From: Lysinibacillus xylanilyticus
GTDB taxonomy: Bacteria > Bacillota > Bacilli > Bacillales_A > Planococcaceae
Length of the DNA: 64,000 nt
Direction of reading: 5' to 3'
NCBI RefSeq assembly: GCF_001183605.1
Contig: NZ_LFXJ01000005.1
Location: 2,176,809 to 2,240,808 of the forward strand
Part shown: in pieces, positions 33,975-44,530 of the stretch
Position numbering within the stretch: position 1 is the first letter of the stretch
How the letters are laid out: each line of letters begins with the position of its first letter
Position numbers and translations under genes: made by a program
Notes under the pieces: generated by a model
Told to the model about the DNA's origin: nothing
The model's database searches: none
Seen by the model: the letters and a program-made list of their open reading frames with translations, nothing else

Positions 33975-36900
33975 TTGAGTACTGGTGGTGGACAAACAAA
34001 ATCAACGGAGCTATTAGTTGCTCTAGGTATCAATGACGAGATTTCGAGAAAAAATATTACTACATACATAAAAAATTTAAAAAACATACCTAATCTAACC
34101 ATTAACTTGGAAGTAAAAGGACAAAACACTCAAATTTTTAACGAGTACGCCAAACAAATTAAAGCATTAGAACAGCAACTAGAAGCATTTAATCTAAAAC
34201 TCAAAAATGTTGGAAGCGGAGCATCCCCTACCCTTTCATTTTTCGATGATTTTAAACAGCAGGTTACTCACTCTGTAAAATCGGTTGATACTCTTAATAA
34301 AGCATTTGGAGATATAAAAATAAATGTAAACTCATTTTATAAGCAGCTGGCAAAAGTCCCTACTGGCGATCTCCAATCCCTTGAAAATTTCGTATCACAG
34401 TTGAAATCGGAAATTGAAACAGTCGCTACTAATCAATTTAAATTAGTTGGCATTCAAGAAACCCAACAAAATCTGCAAGCTTTAGAAAACAATTTATATA
34501 ACATATATGAACTACAAAAAGCATATGCAGATACTACCAACTTCGAACAATTAACATCCCAAATCACTGAGCTAAATAACCAAATTACAAATATCCAACT
34601 TGGTGAAGGTTTAAATATCGCAGGCATCTCAGAAATTCCAAGTCAATTAGACAAGATTAACCAGGGAATTATCGAGTTTGGAAACAATACGAATACTGCT
34701 GCTCAAAATTCTACAAATTTCTTAACCTCTTTTATTGATGGAGCAACTAGAGCTTTTGAAATAACAGAACTAGTTAAGAACAAAACAGCTGAAATTAATC
34801 CCCCTAAAACTGCAGAAAAAAATAGCGAAAAAGCATCAGCAAAGATAGATGCAGAAACACCCTCTAATAAAGTCGGTGGAATCGCAGCAGTCGGCAGTCT
34901 TGCCACAATCGGAAGAGGACTTCTTGCATCGACTGGCATTGGAGCAGCATTAGTAGTTGCAGAATGGGGTATAAACAAATTACAAGAACGCAGCGCTAAA
35001 ATCAAACAAATGGCTGAAGAATTAGAAGCAGAGCAAAAGAACATTGTTAATTCTTATGTTGCCCATGCTCCAGATATTGAAAGTCTATCATCAAGATTTG
35101 CTGAATTAGAGAAATCAATAGCATTAGGAAATACTGATCCTTCTGTCTTAACTGAATTTCAAGATATCTCTAATCAGCTTGGAGAATTCTTACCTCATAT
35201 TGTTGCCCGCGAGGATGAATTTGGAAATAAGATAATCGGTTCTTCAGAAGCATTGAAAGTAAAAATCGAACTGCTCAAAGAACAACAAGCCTTAGAAGCA
35301 CAAATTGCTGAACAAGCTGCCCAAGAAAAACGTGATGAAGATATAAAAACTCGAAAGAAATCTATTTCTGAACTAGAGGATAATCAAACTGACATCGCTA
35401 AAAAGTTACATCATAAAGCAAGTACTATTCCAGATGACATTACATTTCTGGAAAACGGAAAACCTTTACTAAAAACAACTGAAGATTATAAAAACAAAAT
35501 AAAAGAAATAAAAAAACTTCAATCTAGTGCTATACAAGATGAGAATTATGAATTAGCGGAGTATTATCAAAATTTAAGTGATGCAGTAAAACAATGCTTG
35601 GAAGAAATAAGCGATAATGAAAACAAACTCAATCAGGATATTTCAGCGCAAAAATCGGACTATATTTCTAACATTGCTCATGTAATAAGTGAAAACGACA
35701 AATTAACCGATAGCCTAAAAACCAATGCTGAAGGCTTTGCAGCACAATTAATTGCTGCTACAGATTTTAGTGAACTAGACAATTTGCAAGAATCATTAAC
35801 ATCTTTATTTTCGAATGAAGATGCCAATACAGTAATTAATAATATAATCGGGTCTTTCCAAAACATGGAGAATGCCACTTCTGAAACTTTCGACTCAATG
35901 GCAAATAAAGCTAAATCTCAGATGGAAAATATATCTGGTGACCTGTCAAAGTTAGGCTTAAGCGAAAAAGAAGTTAATAGCATTATGGAATCGTTAAAAC
36001 AGCGATATGAGGATACTACTCAGAAACAAAAAGAGTTATCGTTGGAAATGAAGGTTAATAATTTAACATTCGCTGAAGCAAAAGAGAAAGTTGAAGGCTA
36101 TAAAGGTGAAGTAGAAAAACTCACAACTTCTTATGAACAGCTAGCGGGGGTCTCTCAGAAAAAAGTAAATGACACTTCAGACCTACTATTCCAATATGAG
36201 ATGTTAACTAATCAAATAAAGGGCTATACCGAAGAAGAGATCCGAAACTATAGTGAAAAAAGTAATTTAACCGCTGAAGAACAGCGCCTTGTTGATATTT
36301 TGAATTCTCGTGATTTAGTCATGAATAGCTTGAATAAACTTTATCCTTCTCTTCTTGATCAAGACGGTAAAGCAATATCATTAAGTGCAGAAAAAATTAA
36401 AGCTATACAAGCTGAAAATCATGCAAATGAAACATTATTAAAAGCATATCAACTTGCAAGACAAGGAAAATTAAGCATCCAACAACAAAGTGTTGTTGAT
36501 GAAGCAAGTTTTACAAAAGCAACTATTGAGAATATAAAAAAGAATATACAAGCTTTAAGCATTCTTCAAGCAAAATTACAAGAAGTTTATAACGAGCAAG
36601 TAAATAATATGAAGAATGAAGACCCTAATAGTTATACTTACGGGTACGGTGCTTATCGTTCTGGTACATTATTAGGTCAAGCTCAAACTAAAATTAGTGA
36701 TTATTCTTCTCAATTAAATGCATTACAGAAATCATTAGACTCAGATATTAGCACTATCGATAGCTTTAATATTTCATTAAATAATACTACAAAAACTACT
36801 AAAAATAATACTTCAACAACAAAAAATAATACTTCAGCAACAAAAAACTCCATCTATATAACCGATAAATACAAACAAAAACTAGAAGAGTTAAATTTAG

Positions 36901-39900
36901 AAATTGAAAAGCAACAAAAATTACAGTCTAAATTCCCTGAACACTCTGCTGAATATAGAAGAGCTTTAGAAGAACAAATTAAGTTTGAAAAAGAAAAACT
37001 TAAGGTTATGCAAGGACAAGAAGCTTCATTACAAAAACAAATAGCTTCAGGAAAGGTTCAACTAACTGGTAACGTCTCTAGTAAGTCATCCTCTACTACT
37101 ACCATGTCTAATCAAAAATTAAGTGGTTGGAACGCTCCTAAAACAAGTGGGTTTGGCTCTTCTACTGTTGGGGGTCCTCATCGTGGAATTGACCTTGCTA
37201 GTCCTAAAGGTACTCGTTTAGATGCAAATGTATCCGGTAAAGTTATAGCTAGTGGCGATGCAACGAAATTTAATATGAGTAAGACTTATGGGAATGTTGT
37301 TGTAATTCAAGATGAAAATGGTCTTAAACATATCTATGCCCACTTACAAAAAGCAATTGCACAGCTTGATAGTACAGTTTCTGCCGGTACACAAATAGGT
37401 ACAATTGGTAATTCTGGAAGGGTACAAAGTAAAACTGGCGATGGTTCTCATCTTCATTATGAAATTAATAAAAACGGAAAACCAATTGACCCATCTTCAT
37501 ACATCAAAAACGCTCAAAATGGGAAATTTGCAGTTACCTCTACCTCTTCCAGTAGTTCTTCATCTACAGTAGATTCTACTCAACAAGCGATTGACAAAGC
37601 TAAGTCTGAGTTAGCTGCTTTGCAACAACAGATTTTGGCACAGATAGAAGTCGTAGAAAATAAACAGCGTGAAATTATTGATAGCTATTTATCTGGATTC
37701 GAACGAAAGAAAACAAATATAGATAACTTAATAGAAGCAAGCGACAACAAACTTAAAACGCTTACTGTATCATCTGAGTCTTATCGTAAAGAATTAGATA
37801 AGCAAACCTCTGCCTTAAATGATAAAAAGAAAGTTAATCAAAACGAAATTACTTACCTTGAAGGTGTCATTAAGAGTGGTACTGTTTCAGCTAAAGTTGT
37901 AGATGAGTATACCCTGCGTTTACATGAGTTAAAAATGGCTAACAGTGAAATTGACTTTGCTATTTGGGATGTAGGCACTCAGAAGCTTGAATCATATATG
38001 TCAAAGTTTGATGAACAACGTCAAACTCAAGATAACACTATTGCCTATGAAAAAGCTAAACTCGAAGAATTAGATACTTCTTCTGCTAGGTATGTAAAAA
38101 CTCTTGCAAATATAAATAATGCAATGAGAGAAAAACAAATTTCCAATCGTGCTGAATTAACTCAATTAACGACTCTAGTAAATGGAAACAAACTTTTTGG
38201 TGATGGTTTAGAGTCTGCAAAGAAACGAATCGAAGAGTTAAATATTGAAGTAAAAGAATTACAGATTGATATTCAGAATGGCGATTTTGATATTTTAGTC
38301 AATATTAAAACACAGTCAGATAAAAAAGTAAGTGATATTGATTATGATATTAATCAAGCGGAATTGATTCGAAAAATGTTTGATGAAGGTTCTGTTGATT
38401 ATGAAAAATATACAGATGTTATGATTGATGGGGCAGAAAGATTAGCCAAACAGCATCTAGAAACCAGAGACGCCTTATATGCGGAATTAAAGCAACGTGA
38501 TATTACTGCTCAACGTGTAGAACAAGTTACAAAAATGATACAAGATGAGCAAACTGCATATGTAAATGCTACAGTAGCCATCAAGGCGTATACGAAACAA
38601 AAAGAAGATGCTAAGGAATCGAAGTTAAAGGATATTGCAGAGAAAGCTATCAATGCATATAAAGAATATGTCCAAGAACGTAGAGATGAGCATATAAAAA
38701 TGCTTGATGATGAAATTAAGCGTGAGAATGAAAAGCATGAGCTAATCATCAAACAGCTTAATGATGAAATGGACTTATTTAAAAAAAATGTACAAGAAAA
38801 GCTAAAACTCATAGACCGTCAAGAAGCTGAACGTGATTACAATATGCAAATTGATGACCTGGAGAAAGAGCGTGACAAATTACAGTCAGAATATAATCTC
38901 CTATTATTAGATAATTCTAATGAAGCAAAGCAGAAACGTAAGAAACTACAAGAGCAACTTGACAAAATTGATAAAGATATTACAGAAAAACGTCATGGAC
39001 GTGATATCGAGCTTCAAAAGCAAGGTTTAAATGATCTTCTTGAAACTAAAGAAGATGAGATAAATGGAAAAATTGAGCTTCAAGATAAAGAACATGAAAA
39101 TATAATCAATAAGATTGATCGGGAAAAAGAATATTGGGAAAAGCATTATAAAGATTTGCTTAATGATGAACGAAAATTTGCTGAAATAAGAGAAGCTATA
39201 TTATCTGGTCATTTTGAAAATGTTGATGCTGAATTCAAAAAATTTGCAGATGAAATGAGAGCTACAATGCCTCAACTAGCAGATACACTTGACGGTACTA
39301 TGGGAGCTGTTGGTACTTCAATTAGAAATAACGTAATTCACAATTTAGAAGAAGCTTTAAATTTAATGGAACAATTCAAAGCTAGTCAAGTATCAAAAGA
39401 TGACGGTTCACTTAATTTCGACGTTAATACGGAGAATGGAAAAGGTGCTGAAACATCTAAGGGTAATTTATCTCAAGGTGATTTACAAGTATTGTTAGGT
39501 AAATTCTTATTTGATAATGTCTCCCCTTATGCATCCGGAAAAGATAAAGACACTGTTCGTAAAAAAGCTCAAGAGTTAGCAAACCAAGGTAGGGATAATG
39601 GTAGTACCCAATTCACCAAAGAAGACGTTAATTTCAATAAATCTATTCAAGGTCTTACTCTAGCAGATATGGACACTTTATATGAGTATTTTAATAGTAA
39701 TAAAGGAATTCTAGGTGGAAAATACGATAGCTTCATAGAACAATTTATTAGTACTATTTCTGGAGGTAAGCACGAGGCTACGAATCCTTCAACTTTATCT
39801 AAAGAAAACATGAAAGTTATGCTAGGTAAATTTATTTACGAAAAGCTTGTACCTGACCAGTCATTAAGTGCGAATACAAAAACAGCGTTAAAAAGTAAAG

Positions 39901-40418
39901 CTGATAGTATTGCTGCACAAGGTCGAAACAACGGTTCAAAAATATCGGAAAGTGCAACATTCGACACAATTAAGAGTACATACACTTCTGCACAGGTTAA
40001 CCAGTTGAAATCATTTTTCGAATCTAATTTAGGAATTATCGATAATGCCACGACTAGAGAGCTGATGCGTCAAAAGATAGCTTCGCTTGATACCGGAGGC
40101 TTCATGAATTGGACTGGAATTGGTATTGATGGTAAGGGAGGAAAAGCTATTATTGCTCATCCTAATGAAATTATGTTGAATAAAGCTGATACAAAAGGAT
40201 TTTTCGACTCAATTGATGTTATGGATAAAGTTATGAGTAGCATAAAGCCAATCCTAGCTAAATTTACTCCACAACCTACTCTAGCTAACTTGAAAACAAG
40301 TGGAGATGTGTTCCAAATTCAATTCGGAGATATTATAGAAGCTACCAAAGAACAAGCGGATACATTTGGTAAAACTATTGTAAATAAAATAAAACGAGAA
40401 AAAGGAGGTAAATGGTAA
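33975..40418 (+). CDS. Tail tape-measure protein with embedded M23 peptidase
   Basis: 2147 residues, mostly coiled coil, with a hydrophobic stretch at about 298-333 (VGGIAAVGSLATIGRGLLAS). An M23 endopeptidase domain lies at about 1049-1177, with metal-ligand motif HRGIDLAS, HIYAHL and HLHYEI intact. The long Lys/Glu-rich coil at about 1550-1730 is typical of tape measures. The TTG start at 33975 is eight bases after AGGAGGG. The family sets tail length and, with its peptidase, helps the tube through the wall. SPbeta YomI (CwlP) is a similar giant with M23 activity. At about 0.15 nm per residue the tail would be near 320 nm (rule-of-thumb estimate). Confidence 0.92.
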   Translation: MSTGGGQTKSTELLVALGINDEISRKNITTYIKNLKNIPNLTINLEVKGQNTQIFNEYAKQIKALEQQLEAFNLKLKNVGSGASPTLSFFDDFKQQVTHSVKSVDTLNKAFGDIKINVNSFYKQLAKVPTGDLQSLENFVSQLKSEIETVATNQFKLVGIQETQQNLQALENNLYNIYELQKAYADTTNFEQLTSQITELNNQITNIQLGEGLNIAGISEIPSQLDKINQGIIEFGNNTNTAAQNSTNFLTSFIDGATRAFEITELVKNKTAEINPPKTAEKNSEKASAKIDAETPSNKVGGIAAVGSLATIGRGLLASTGIGAALVVAEWGINKLQERSAKIKQMAEELEAEQKNIVNSYVAHAPDIESLSSRFAELEKSIALGNTDPSVLTEFQDISNQLGEFLPHIVAREDEFGNKIIGSSEALKVKIELLKEQQALEAQIAEQAAQEKRDEDIKTRKKSISELEDNQTDIAKKLHHKASTIPDDITFLENGKPLLKTTEDYKNKIKEIKKLQSSAIQDENYELAEYYQNLSDAVKQCLEEISDNENKLNQDISAQKSDYISNIAHVISENDKLTDSLKTNAEGFAAQLIAATDFSELDNLQESLTSLFSNEDANTVINNIIGSFQNMENATSETFDSMANKAKSQMENISGDLSKLGLSEKEVNSIMESLKQRYEDTTQKQKELSLEMKVNNLTFAEAKEKVEGYKGEVEKLTTSYEQLAGVSQKKVNDTSDLLFQYEMLTNQIKGYTEEEIRNYSEKSNLTAEEQRLVDILNSRDLVMNSLNKLYPSLLDQDGKAISLSAEKIKAIQAENHANETLLKAYQLARQGKLSIQQQSVVDEASFTKATIENIKKNIQALSILQAKLQEVYNEQVNNMKNEDPNSYTYGYGAYRSGTLLGQAQTKISDYSSQLNALQKSLDSDISTIDSFNISLNNTTKTTKNNTSTTKNNTSATKNSIYITDKYKQKLEELNLEIEKQQKLQSKFPEHSAEYRRALEEQIKFEKEKLKVMQGQEASLQKQIASGKVQLTGNVSSKSSSTTTMSNQKLSGWNAPKTSGFGSSTVGGPHRGIDLASPKGTRLDANVSGKVIASGDATKFNMSKTYGNVVVIQDENGLKHIYAHLQKAIAQLDSTVSAGTQIGTIGNSGRVQSKTGDGSHLHYEINKNGKPIDPSSYIKNAQNGKFAVTSTSSSSSSSTVDSTQQAIDKAKSELAALQQQILAQIEVVENKQREIIDSYLSGFERKKTNIDNLIEASDNKLKTLTVSSESYRKELDKQTSALNDKKKVNQNEITYLEGVIKSGTVSAKVVDEYTLRLHELKMANSEIDFAIWDVGTQKLESYMSKFDEQRQTQDNTIAYEKAKLEELDTSSARYVKTLANINNAMREKQISNRAELTQLTTLVNGNKLFGDGLESAKKRIEELNIEVKELQIDIQNGDFDILVNIKTQSDKKVSDIDYDINQAELIRKMFDEGSVDYEKYTDVMIDGAERLAKQHLETRDALYAELKQRDITAQRVEQVTKMIQDEQTAYVNATVAIKAYTKQKEDAKESKLKDIAEKAINAYKEYVQERRDEHIKMLDDEIKRENEKHELIIKQLNDEMDLFKKNVQEKLKLIDRQEAERDYNMQIDDLEKERDKLQSEYNLLLLDNSNEAKQKRKKLQEQLDKIDKDITEKRHGRDIELQKQGLNDLLETKEDEINGKIELQDKEHENIINKIDREKEYWEKHYKDLLNDERKFAEIREAILSGHFENVDAEFKKFADEMRATMPQLADTLDGTMGAVGTSIRNNVIHNLEEALNLMEQFKASQVSKDDGSLNFDVNTENGKGAETSKGNLSQGDLQVLLGKFLFDNVSPYASGKDKDTVRKKAQELANQGRDNGSTQFTKEDVNFNKSIQGLTLADMDTLYEYFNSNKGILGGKYDSFIEQFISTISGGKHEATNPSTLSKENMKVMLGKFIYEKLVPDQSLSANTKTALKSKADSIAAQGRNNGSKISESATFDTIKSTYTSAQVNQLKSFFESNLGIIDNATTRELMRQKIASLDTGGFMNWTGIGIDGKGGKAIIAHPNEIMLNKADTKGFFDSIDVMDKVMSSIKPILAKFTPQPTLANLKTSGDVFQIQFGDIIEATKEQADTFGKTIVNKIKREKGGKW

Positions 40419-41203
40419 TGTACCAATCTCTAAATTTCACGTATGATGGAGTGTCAAGTGAAGACATGGGCGTTGTGCTAATCAATGAGGACGGTGGACT
40501 TTATAAAGATATTTTTTTACCACAACGTTCCATCAGAGAGAAAAAGATAAATGGAAAAGATAGACCTTATTTTATGGGAGTGGAAAATAATCCACTCTCT
40601 TTTTCTTTATCTTTTTTTATTGAACATTGGGAAGATAGAAATAATTTAAGAGAGATAGCTAGATGGATGTTTACAGATTATTATAAACCTCTAATTTTAG
40701 AATCTAACCCAAATCGGATTTTTTATGCAATTATCGAGGGCAACAGCAATATTCTTCATAACGGATGTCAGAATGGTTATGTAACTTTAAATATTAAATG
40801 TGACTCACCATACAGCTATTCTCCCCTCATTAGACATGATTTATCTGTAAGAGACAAATACGAAGTGTATTTTTACAACGAGGGAGATGTAACTATACGC
40901 CCCCAACTTAAAATTTCAAAAATTGGTGATGGAGATATATCTATTACTAATCAAAATAATGGCCAAGAATTTAAATTATCAAATCTATATAACAAAGAAG
41001 TTATACAAGTTAATTGTGAAAATGAAGAAATTGTTAGTAGTCTACAAAAATCGCATAACAGATATCTACATAACAATCATAATGACATTTGGTTGGATTT
41101 TGATAGAAACTCGTCAGCAGGTTTTATTTTTAAGGGGAATTTTGATTGTGAATTTTACCTTGAATATAAATATTTAAATGAAGATAGACCATTGTACTAT
41201 TAA
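40418..41203 (+). CDS. Distal tail protein (Dit)
   Basis: A 261-residue siphovirus distal tail protein that forms the hub joining tube and baseplate. The opening LNFTYDGVSSEDMGVVLINEDGG, the middle KINGKDRPYFMGVENNPLSFSLSFF ... IARWMFTDYYKPLILES and CDSPYSYSP are the signature order of the family; a galectin-like C-terminal half follows. The ATG at 40418 overlaps the tape-measure stop (TAATG) and is eight bases from AAAGGAGG, better placed than the in-frame ATG at 40412. Confidence 0.88.
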   Translation: MYQSLNFTYDGVSSEDMGVVLINEDGGLYKDIFLPQRSIREKKINGKDRPYFMGVENNPLSFSLSFFIEHWEDRNNLREIARWMFTDYYKPLILESNPNRIFYAIIEGNSNILHNGCQNGYVTLNIKCDSPYSYSPLIRHDLSVRDKYEVYFYNEGDVTIRPQLKISKIGDGDISITNQNNGQEFKLSNLYNKEVIQVNCENEEIVSSLQKSHNRYLHNNHNDIWLDFDRNSSAGFIFKGNFDCEFYLEYKYLNEDRPLYY

Positions 41204-41216
41204 AGGAGATAAATAA

Positions 41217-44051
41217 ATGAATATCCTGTCAGTATATATCGATGATATCTTATCCAAAAAAGAAATTACACCTAATATATATCTTTGTAAACCTGACAAA
41301 AGTCGAATTTTTAAATTAAAAGATATTTACGATTTAAAGTTGAATCTAAAATTAGGAGCTATTAATGAACTTTCCTTTTCTATACCTTCTCATATTGACC
41401 GAAATCACCTTTTAATTGAAAACCCTCTTATTACAGAGATTAAACTTTACTATTTAATTGAATTTCAATTCAAAGGTTCGAAAGAATATTTCGTTGTAAT
41501 GAATCAAGGTAAATCAATGTCTAATGATGAAGAAATTATTACATATAATTTGTTAAGCACAGGATACCTTTTAAATAATAAATTAATTAAATTATATGAA
41601 GCTACATCATACACATTAAGCCAATTAGTTTTTGATTTTTTAGAAGGGACAGATTGGGGTATTGATTACATCGATGTAGAATTTGATGTAAATAATTCGA
41701 ACTCGTTAAAACGATCATACGAAACTGATAACTCAACTGTATTGCAATGTTTATTTGATGTAGCTCAAAAATTTAATGCTGTTATTTATTTTGATACAGT
41801 TAATCAGAAAGTTTCATTTTATAAACCAGAGAAAAACGGATTGAACAGAGGCTGGAAATTAAAAAAAGGAAAATATTTAGAGTCATATAATGTAGACATT
41901 AATATAGATGAAATAGTGACTCGCATGTATTGTTATGGTAGTGAAAGACTTGAATTCCGAGCACTCTCCCCTACTGGCTCAAATTATTTAGAAGATTTCA
42001 GTTGGTACATATATCCTTTCAAATGCGATGATAATTATAATGTTATCCAACATTCTGAATATATGAGCGATGCATTGTGTATTGCTTTGTTAAAATACAA
42101 TAAATTATTGGATCATAATGCAAATAATTTTAAAGATTTATCTACTTCACTTTCTACAAAAAAAGCAGAATTGACTACATTAAATCAAGAATTGAGTGTA
42201 TCTGACACTGAACTGAAGATGCTTAATAATGATTTAGACATTATTAATGCTACATATTTAGATGAAGCACCTTCTAAACCTGAGTGGCAATTAATCATTA
42301 ATAAAATTAATAATAAAAATTTAGAAATGAATTTAAAAAAGAATCAGATTAATTCCGAAGAAAACGAAATTGAAAAGATAAAAACATCTATTGCAACTTT
42401 ACGTAATTTATTAGATGCAGAAAATAATTTTACAAAAAGTGAATTACTAGAATTAAATAAATACATAATATGCAAAGACTTCACTGATGACACTATTGTT
42501 GAAGAACAAGATTTACTAGATGCTTCAACAAAGTATTTTAAAATTGTTAATGAACCTGCTATCACCATGTCATTTAAAATCACTAATTTTTTAAACGACC
42601 TGAAATATGTAGCAGATAGAGATAAGATTAACTTAGGAGATACAGTTAAATTAATCTCAAATACTTTAAATATTAGTATATCCTCTAAAATTATAGAAAT
42701 CAGTTATGATTTTGACAATAATGATATTTCGTTAATCATAGCTAACGATAAAGATCTACAGGATGATAATTCAAAATTAGTTAATATGATTTATTCGTCT
42801 CACAATACCTCCACTACCGTTAATATGAATAAATACAAACTTGATTTAGCTGTAAATGCAAATAATCTAGTTACTCATATGATTAATTCTAATTTTGACA
42901 CTGCTAGAAATGTACTACTTGGTGGTACAGCAAATTCAAATACAATGACGGAACGAGGGTTTTATAGTAAGGATTTACAAGATGATAAAGCTTTTCTTGT
43001 CATTAATAACGGTATATTAGCAATAACAAAAGACGCAGGTAATTCTGTAGAAGTCGCCATTAATAAAAATGGCGTATTTGCCAATAGGTTGTACGGCAGA
43101 ATGATCTTAGGAAACAAATTAGTAATAGAAAGCGATAATGGACTTTTTACTATTGATGGAACTACTCAGACTATTTTTGATGCTAACGGCGTTAAAAAGA
43201 TTGAATTAGGAAAATATCAAGATCCAGACTCCCCTTCTCAGTCTAAAAATGGGCTAAGAATTTATGATGGTGCATTCGATATTAGAACTACAGACAATTC
43301 TAACCGTGGTGTACAGATTGATGGAAAAGGTATTCGTACTTTTAATAATAACGGCGTAAGGACATTTAATGTTGATGCGGCTACTGGGATGGTAGAAATT
43401 ATCGGAAGCTTATCTATCCGAACCTCAACTAGTACAAATAGAGGTGTTGTAATAGATGGTACTGGCATCAAAGGCTATAATGCTTCTGGAGGTTTAACAT
43501 TCCAAATAAGTAATAATGGCGATGCGTGGTTTGCAGGACGATTAGAATGGGCTACCGGAAATATTGAGAATGTCGGTGGTACGTTTACTGGCACATTAAA
43601 AGGTGTAGATGGAGTATTTACTGGTAGTTTGTCTGCTGCTACTGGTACATTTCAAGGGATAGTTACAGGTTCATTGAGTGCTGAGACTGTAGATGCTATA
43701 AAGATTAAGGCAGAACAGATTACCTCTGGATATATTAAAGCAAATAGAATCCAAGTAGATTCAATTAGTTCTCTATCTGCAAATCTAGGATATATAACAT
43801 CAGGTGATATTAATATAGATACCGATTTAAAAGTAGGTAATAATATCTATTTAGGTGAAAAATATTATGGTGCAGAAAAACAAATTGTATTTAACAATAC
43901 AGCCAGAATAGTTTCTACAGGATGGTCAATGAATATATCTGCTCCAGAAGTATATATAGATTCTGCTGTATCAATAGGTAGTAGCGGATACACTACAAGA
44001 TTTTATGGTCATGTAGATTTTAGTGGAGCTACTGTGAGTGGATTACGCTAA
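41217..44051 (+). CDS. Tail-associated protein (Tal), baseplate hub / tail spike
   Basis: 944 residues. The N-terminal 380 or so form the gp27-like hub domain common to prophage tail proteins (LKDIYDLKLNLKLGAINELSFSIPSHID ... KYLESYNVDINIDEIVTRMYCYGS). A helical coil lies at about 300-410, then repetitive beta-rich units with RGVQIDGKGIRTFN and RGVVIDGTGIKGYN, and a C-terminal trimer-like stretch of GxFTGSLSAATGTFQG repeats. No clear peptidase motif is seen in it, unlike many Tal proteins. The ribosome site is AAAGGAG. SPbeta YomG is comparable in size and place. Confidence 0.85.
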   Translation: MNILSVYIDDILSKKEITPNIYLCKPDKSRIFKLKDIYDLKLNLKLGAINELSFSIPSHIDRNHLLIENPLITEIKLYYLIEFQFKGSKEYFVVMNQGKSMSNDEEIITYNLLSTGYLLNNKLIKLYEATSYTLSQLVFDFLEGTDWGIDYIDVEFDVNNSNSLKRSYETDNSTVLQCLFDVAQKFNAVIYFDTVNQKVSFYKPEKNGLNRGWKLKKGKYLESYNVDINIDEIVTRMYCYGSERLEFRALSPTGSNYLEDFSWYIYPFKCDDNYNVIQHSEYMSDALCIALLKYNKLLDHNANNFKDLSTSLSTKKAELTTLNQELSVSDTELKMLNNDLDIINATYLDEAPSKPEWQLIINKINNKNLEMNLKKNQINSEENEIEKIKTSIATLRNLLDAENNFTKSELLELNKYIICKDFTDDTIVEEQDLLDASTKYFKIVNEPAITMSFKITNFLNDLKYVADRDKINLGDTVKLISNTLNISISSKIIEISYDFDNNDISLIIANDKDLQDDNSKLVNMIYSSHNTSTTVNMNKYKLDLAVNANNLVTHMINSNFDTARNVLLGGTANSNTMTERGFYSKDLQDDKAFLVINNGILAITKDAGNSVEVAINKNGVFANRLYGRMILGNKLVIESDNGLFTIDGTTQTIFDANGVKKIELGKYQDPDSPSQSKNGLRIYDGAFDIRTTDNSNRGVQIDGKGIRTFNNNGVRTFNVDAATGMVEIIGSLSIRTSTSTNRGVVIDGTGIKGYNASGGLTFQISNNGDAWFAGRLEWATGNIENVGGTFTGTLKGVDGVFTGSLSAATGTFQGIVTGSLSAETVDAIKIKAEQITSGYIKANRIQVDSISSLSANLGYITSGDINIDTDLKVGNNIYLGEKYYGAEKQIVFNNTARIVSTGWSMNISAPEVYIDSAVSIGSSGYTTRFYGHVDFSGATVSGLR

Positions 44052-44062
44052 GGAGGATACAT

Positions 44063-44509
44063 ATGAATATCAAAATACGAAATTATGAAATAAACTATTT
44101 TGCAGATTTCTTACATGGAGCGAAAATACAAGGTACGAAGCTTTCTAGGATGAGAACAAGAATCGTTAGAGATGTCGGTACTTATCTTTCAGAAAAGTTA
44201 ATGCCAGAATTGCAAATTATTTTAAATAAATACGCAGAATTGGACGCTAGCGGTAACCCGATCATGACCGATAATGGTGCTATTAAATGGAAACCAACAT
44301 TCTTCGAAAAGGCAATGGAAGATATGTCAACATTAGATGAAGAGTATTATTATCTGGAATGTTCAGAATATATGAAGGATGCCATTATATCTATCGGAGA
44401 ATTTATCCTTCACAATGACAATATTGAATTAGAAGGAAATGCAGCGACATTCTTTGATAATTGGTGTACTGAATTTGAAAAAGCTATAGATTACTATGCA
44501 ACGAAATAA
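44063..44509 (+). CDS. DUF1617-like phage tail-region protein (148 aa)
   Basis: A small acidic protein whose N-terminal part FADFLHGAKIQGTKLSRMRTRIVRDV resembles the LKGKxSRMRTRF signature of DUF1617, found beside Tal/baseplate genes in many Gram-positive siphophages. The rest is helical with no catalytic motif. AGGAGG precedes the ATG. It lies between Tal and the first BppU protein, as is common. Biochemical role unknown. Confidence 0.65.
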   Translation: MNIKIRNYEINYFADFLHGAKIQGTKLSRMRTRIVRDVGTYLSEKLMPELQIILNKYAELDASGNPIMTDNGAIKWKPTFFEKAMEDMSTLDEEYYYLECSEYMKDAIISIGEFILHNDNIELEGNAATFFDNWCTEFEKAIDYYATK

Positions 44510-44530
44510 AATCAGAAGAGGAGTGATTAA

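Noticed and set aside
33975..40418. Large polymorphic toxin or surface adhesin
   Set aside because: Position between tube and Dit genes, coiled-coil bulk and internal M23 domain are those of a tape measure; there is no signal peptide or toxin tail.
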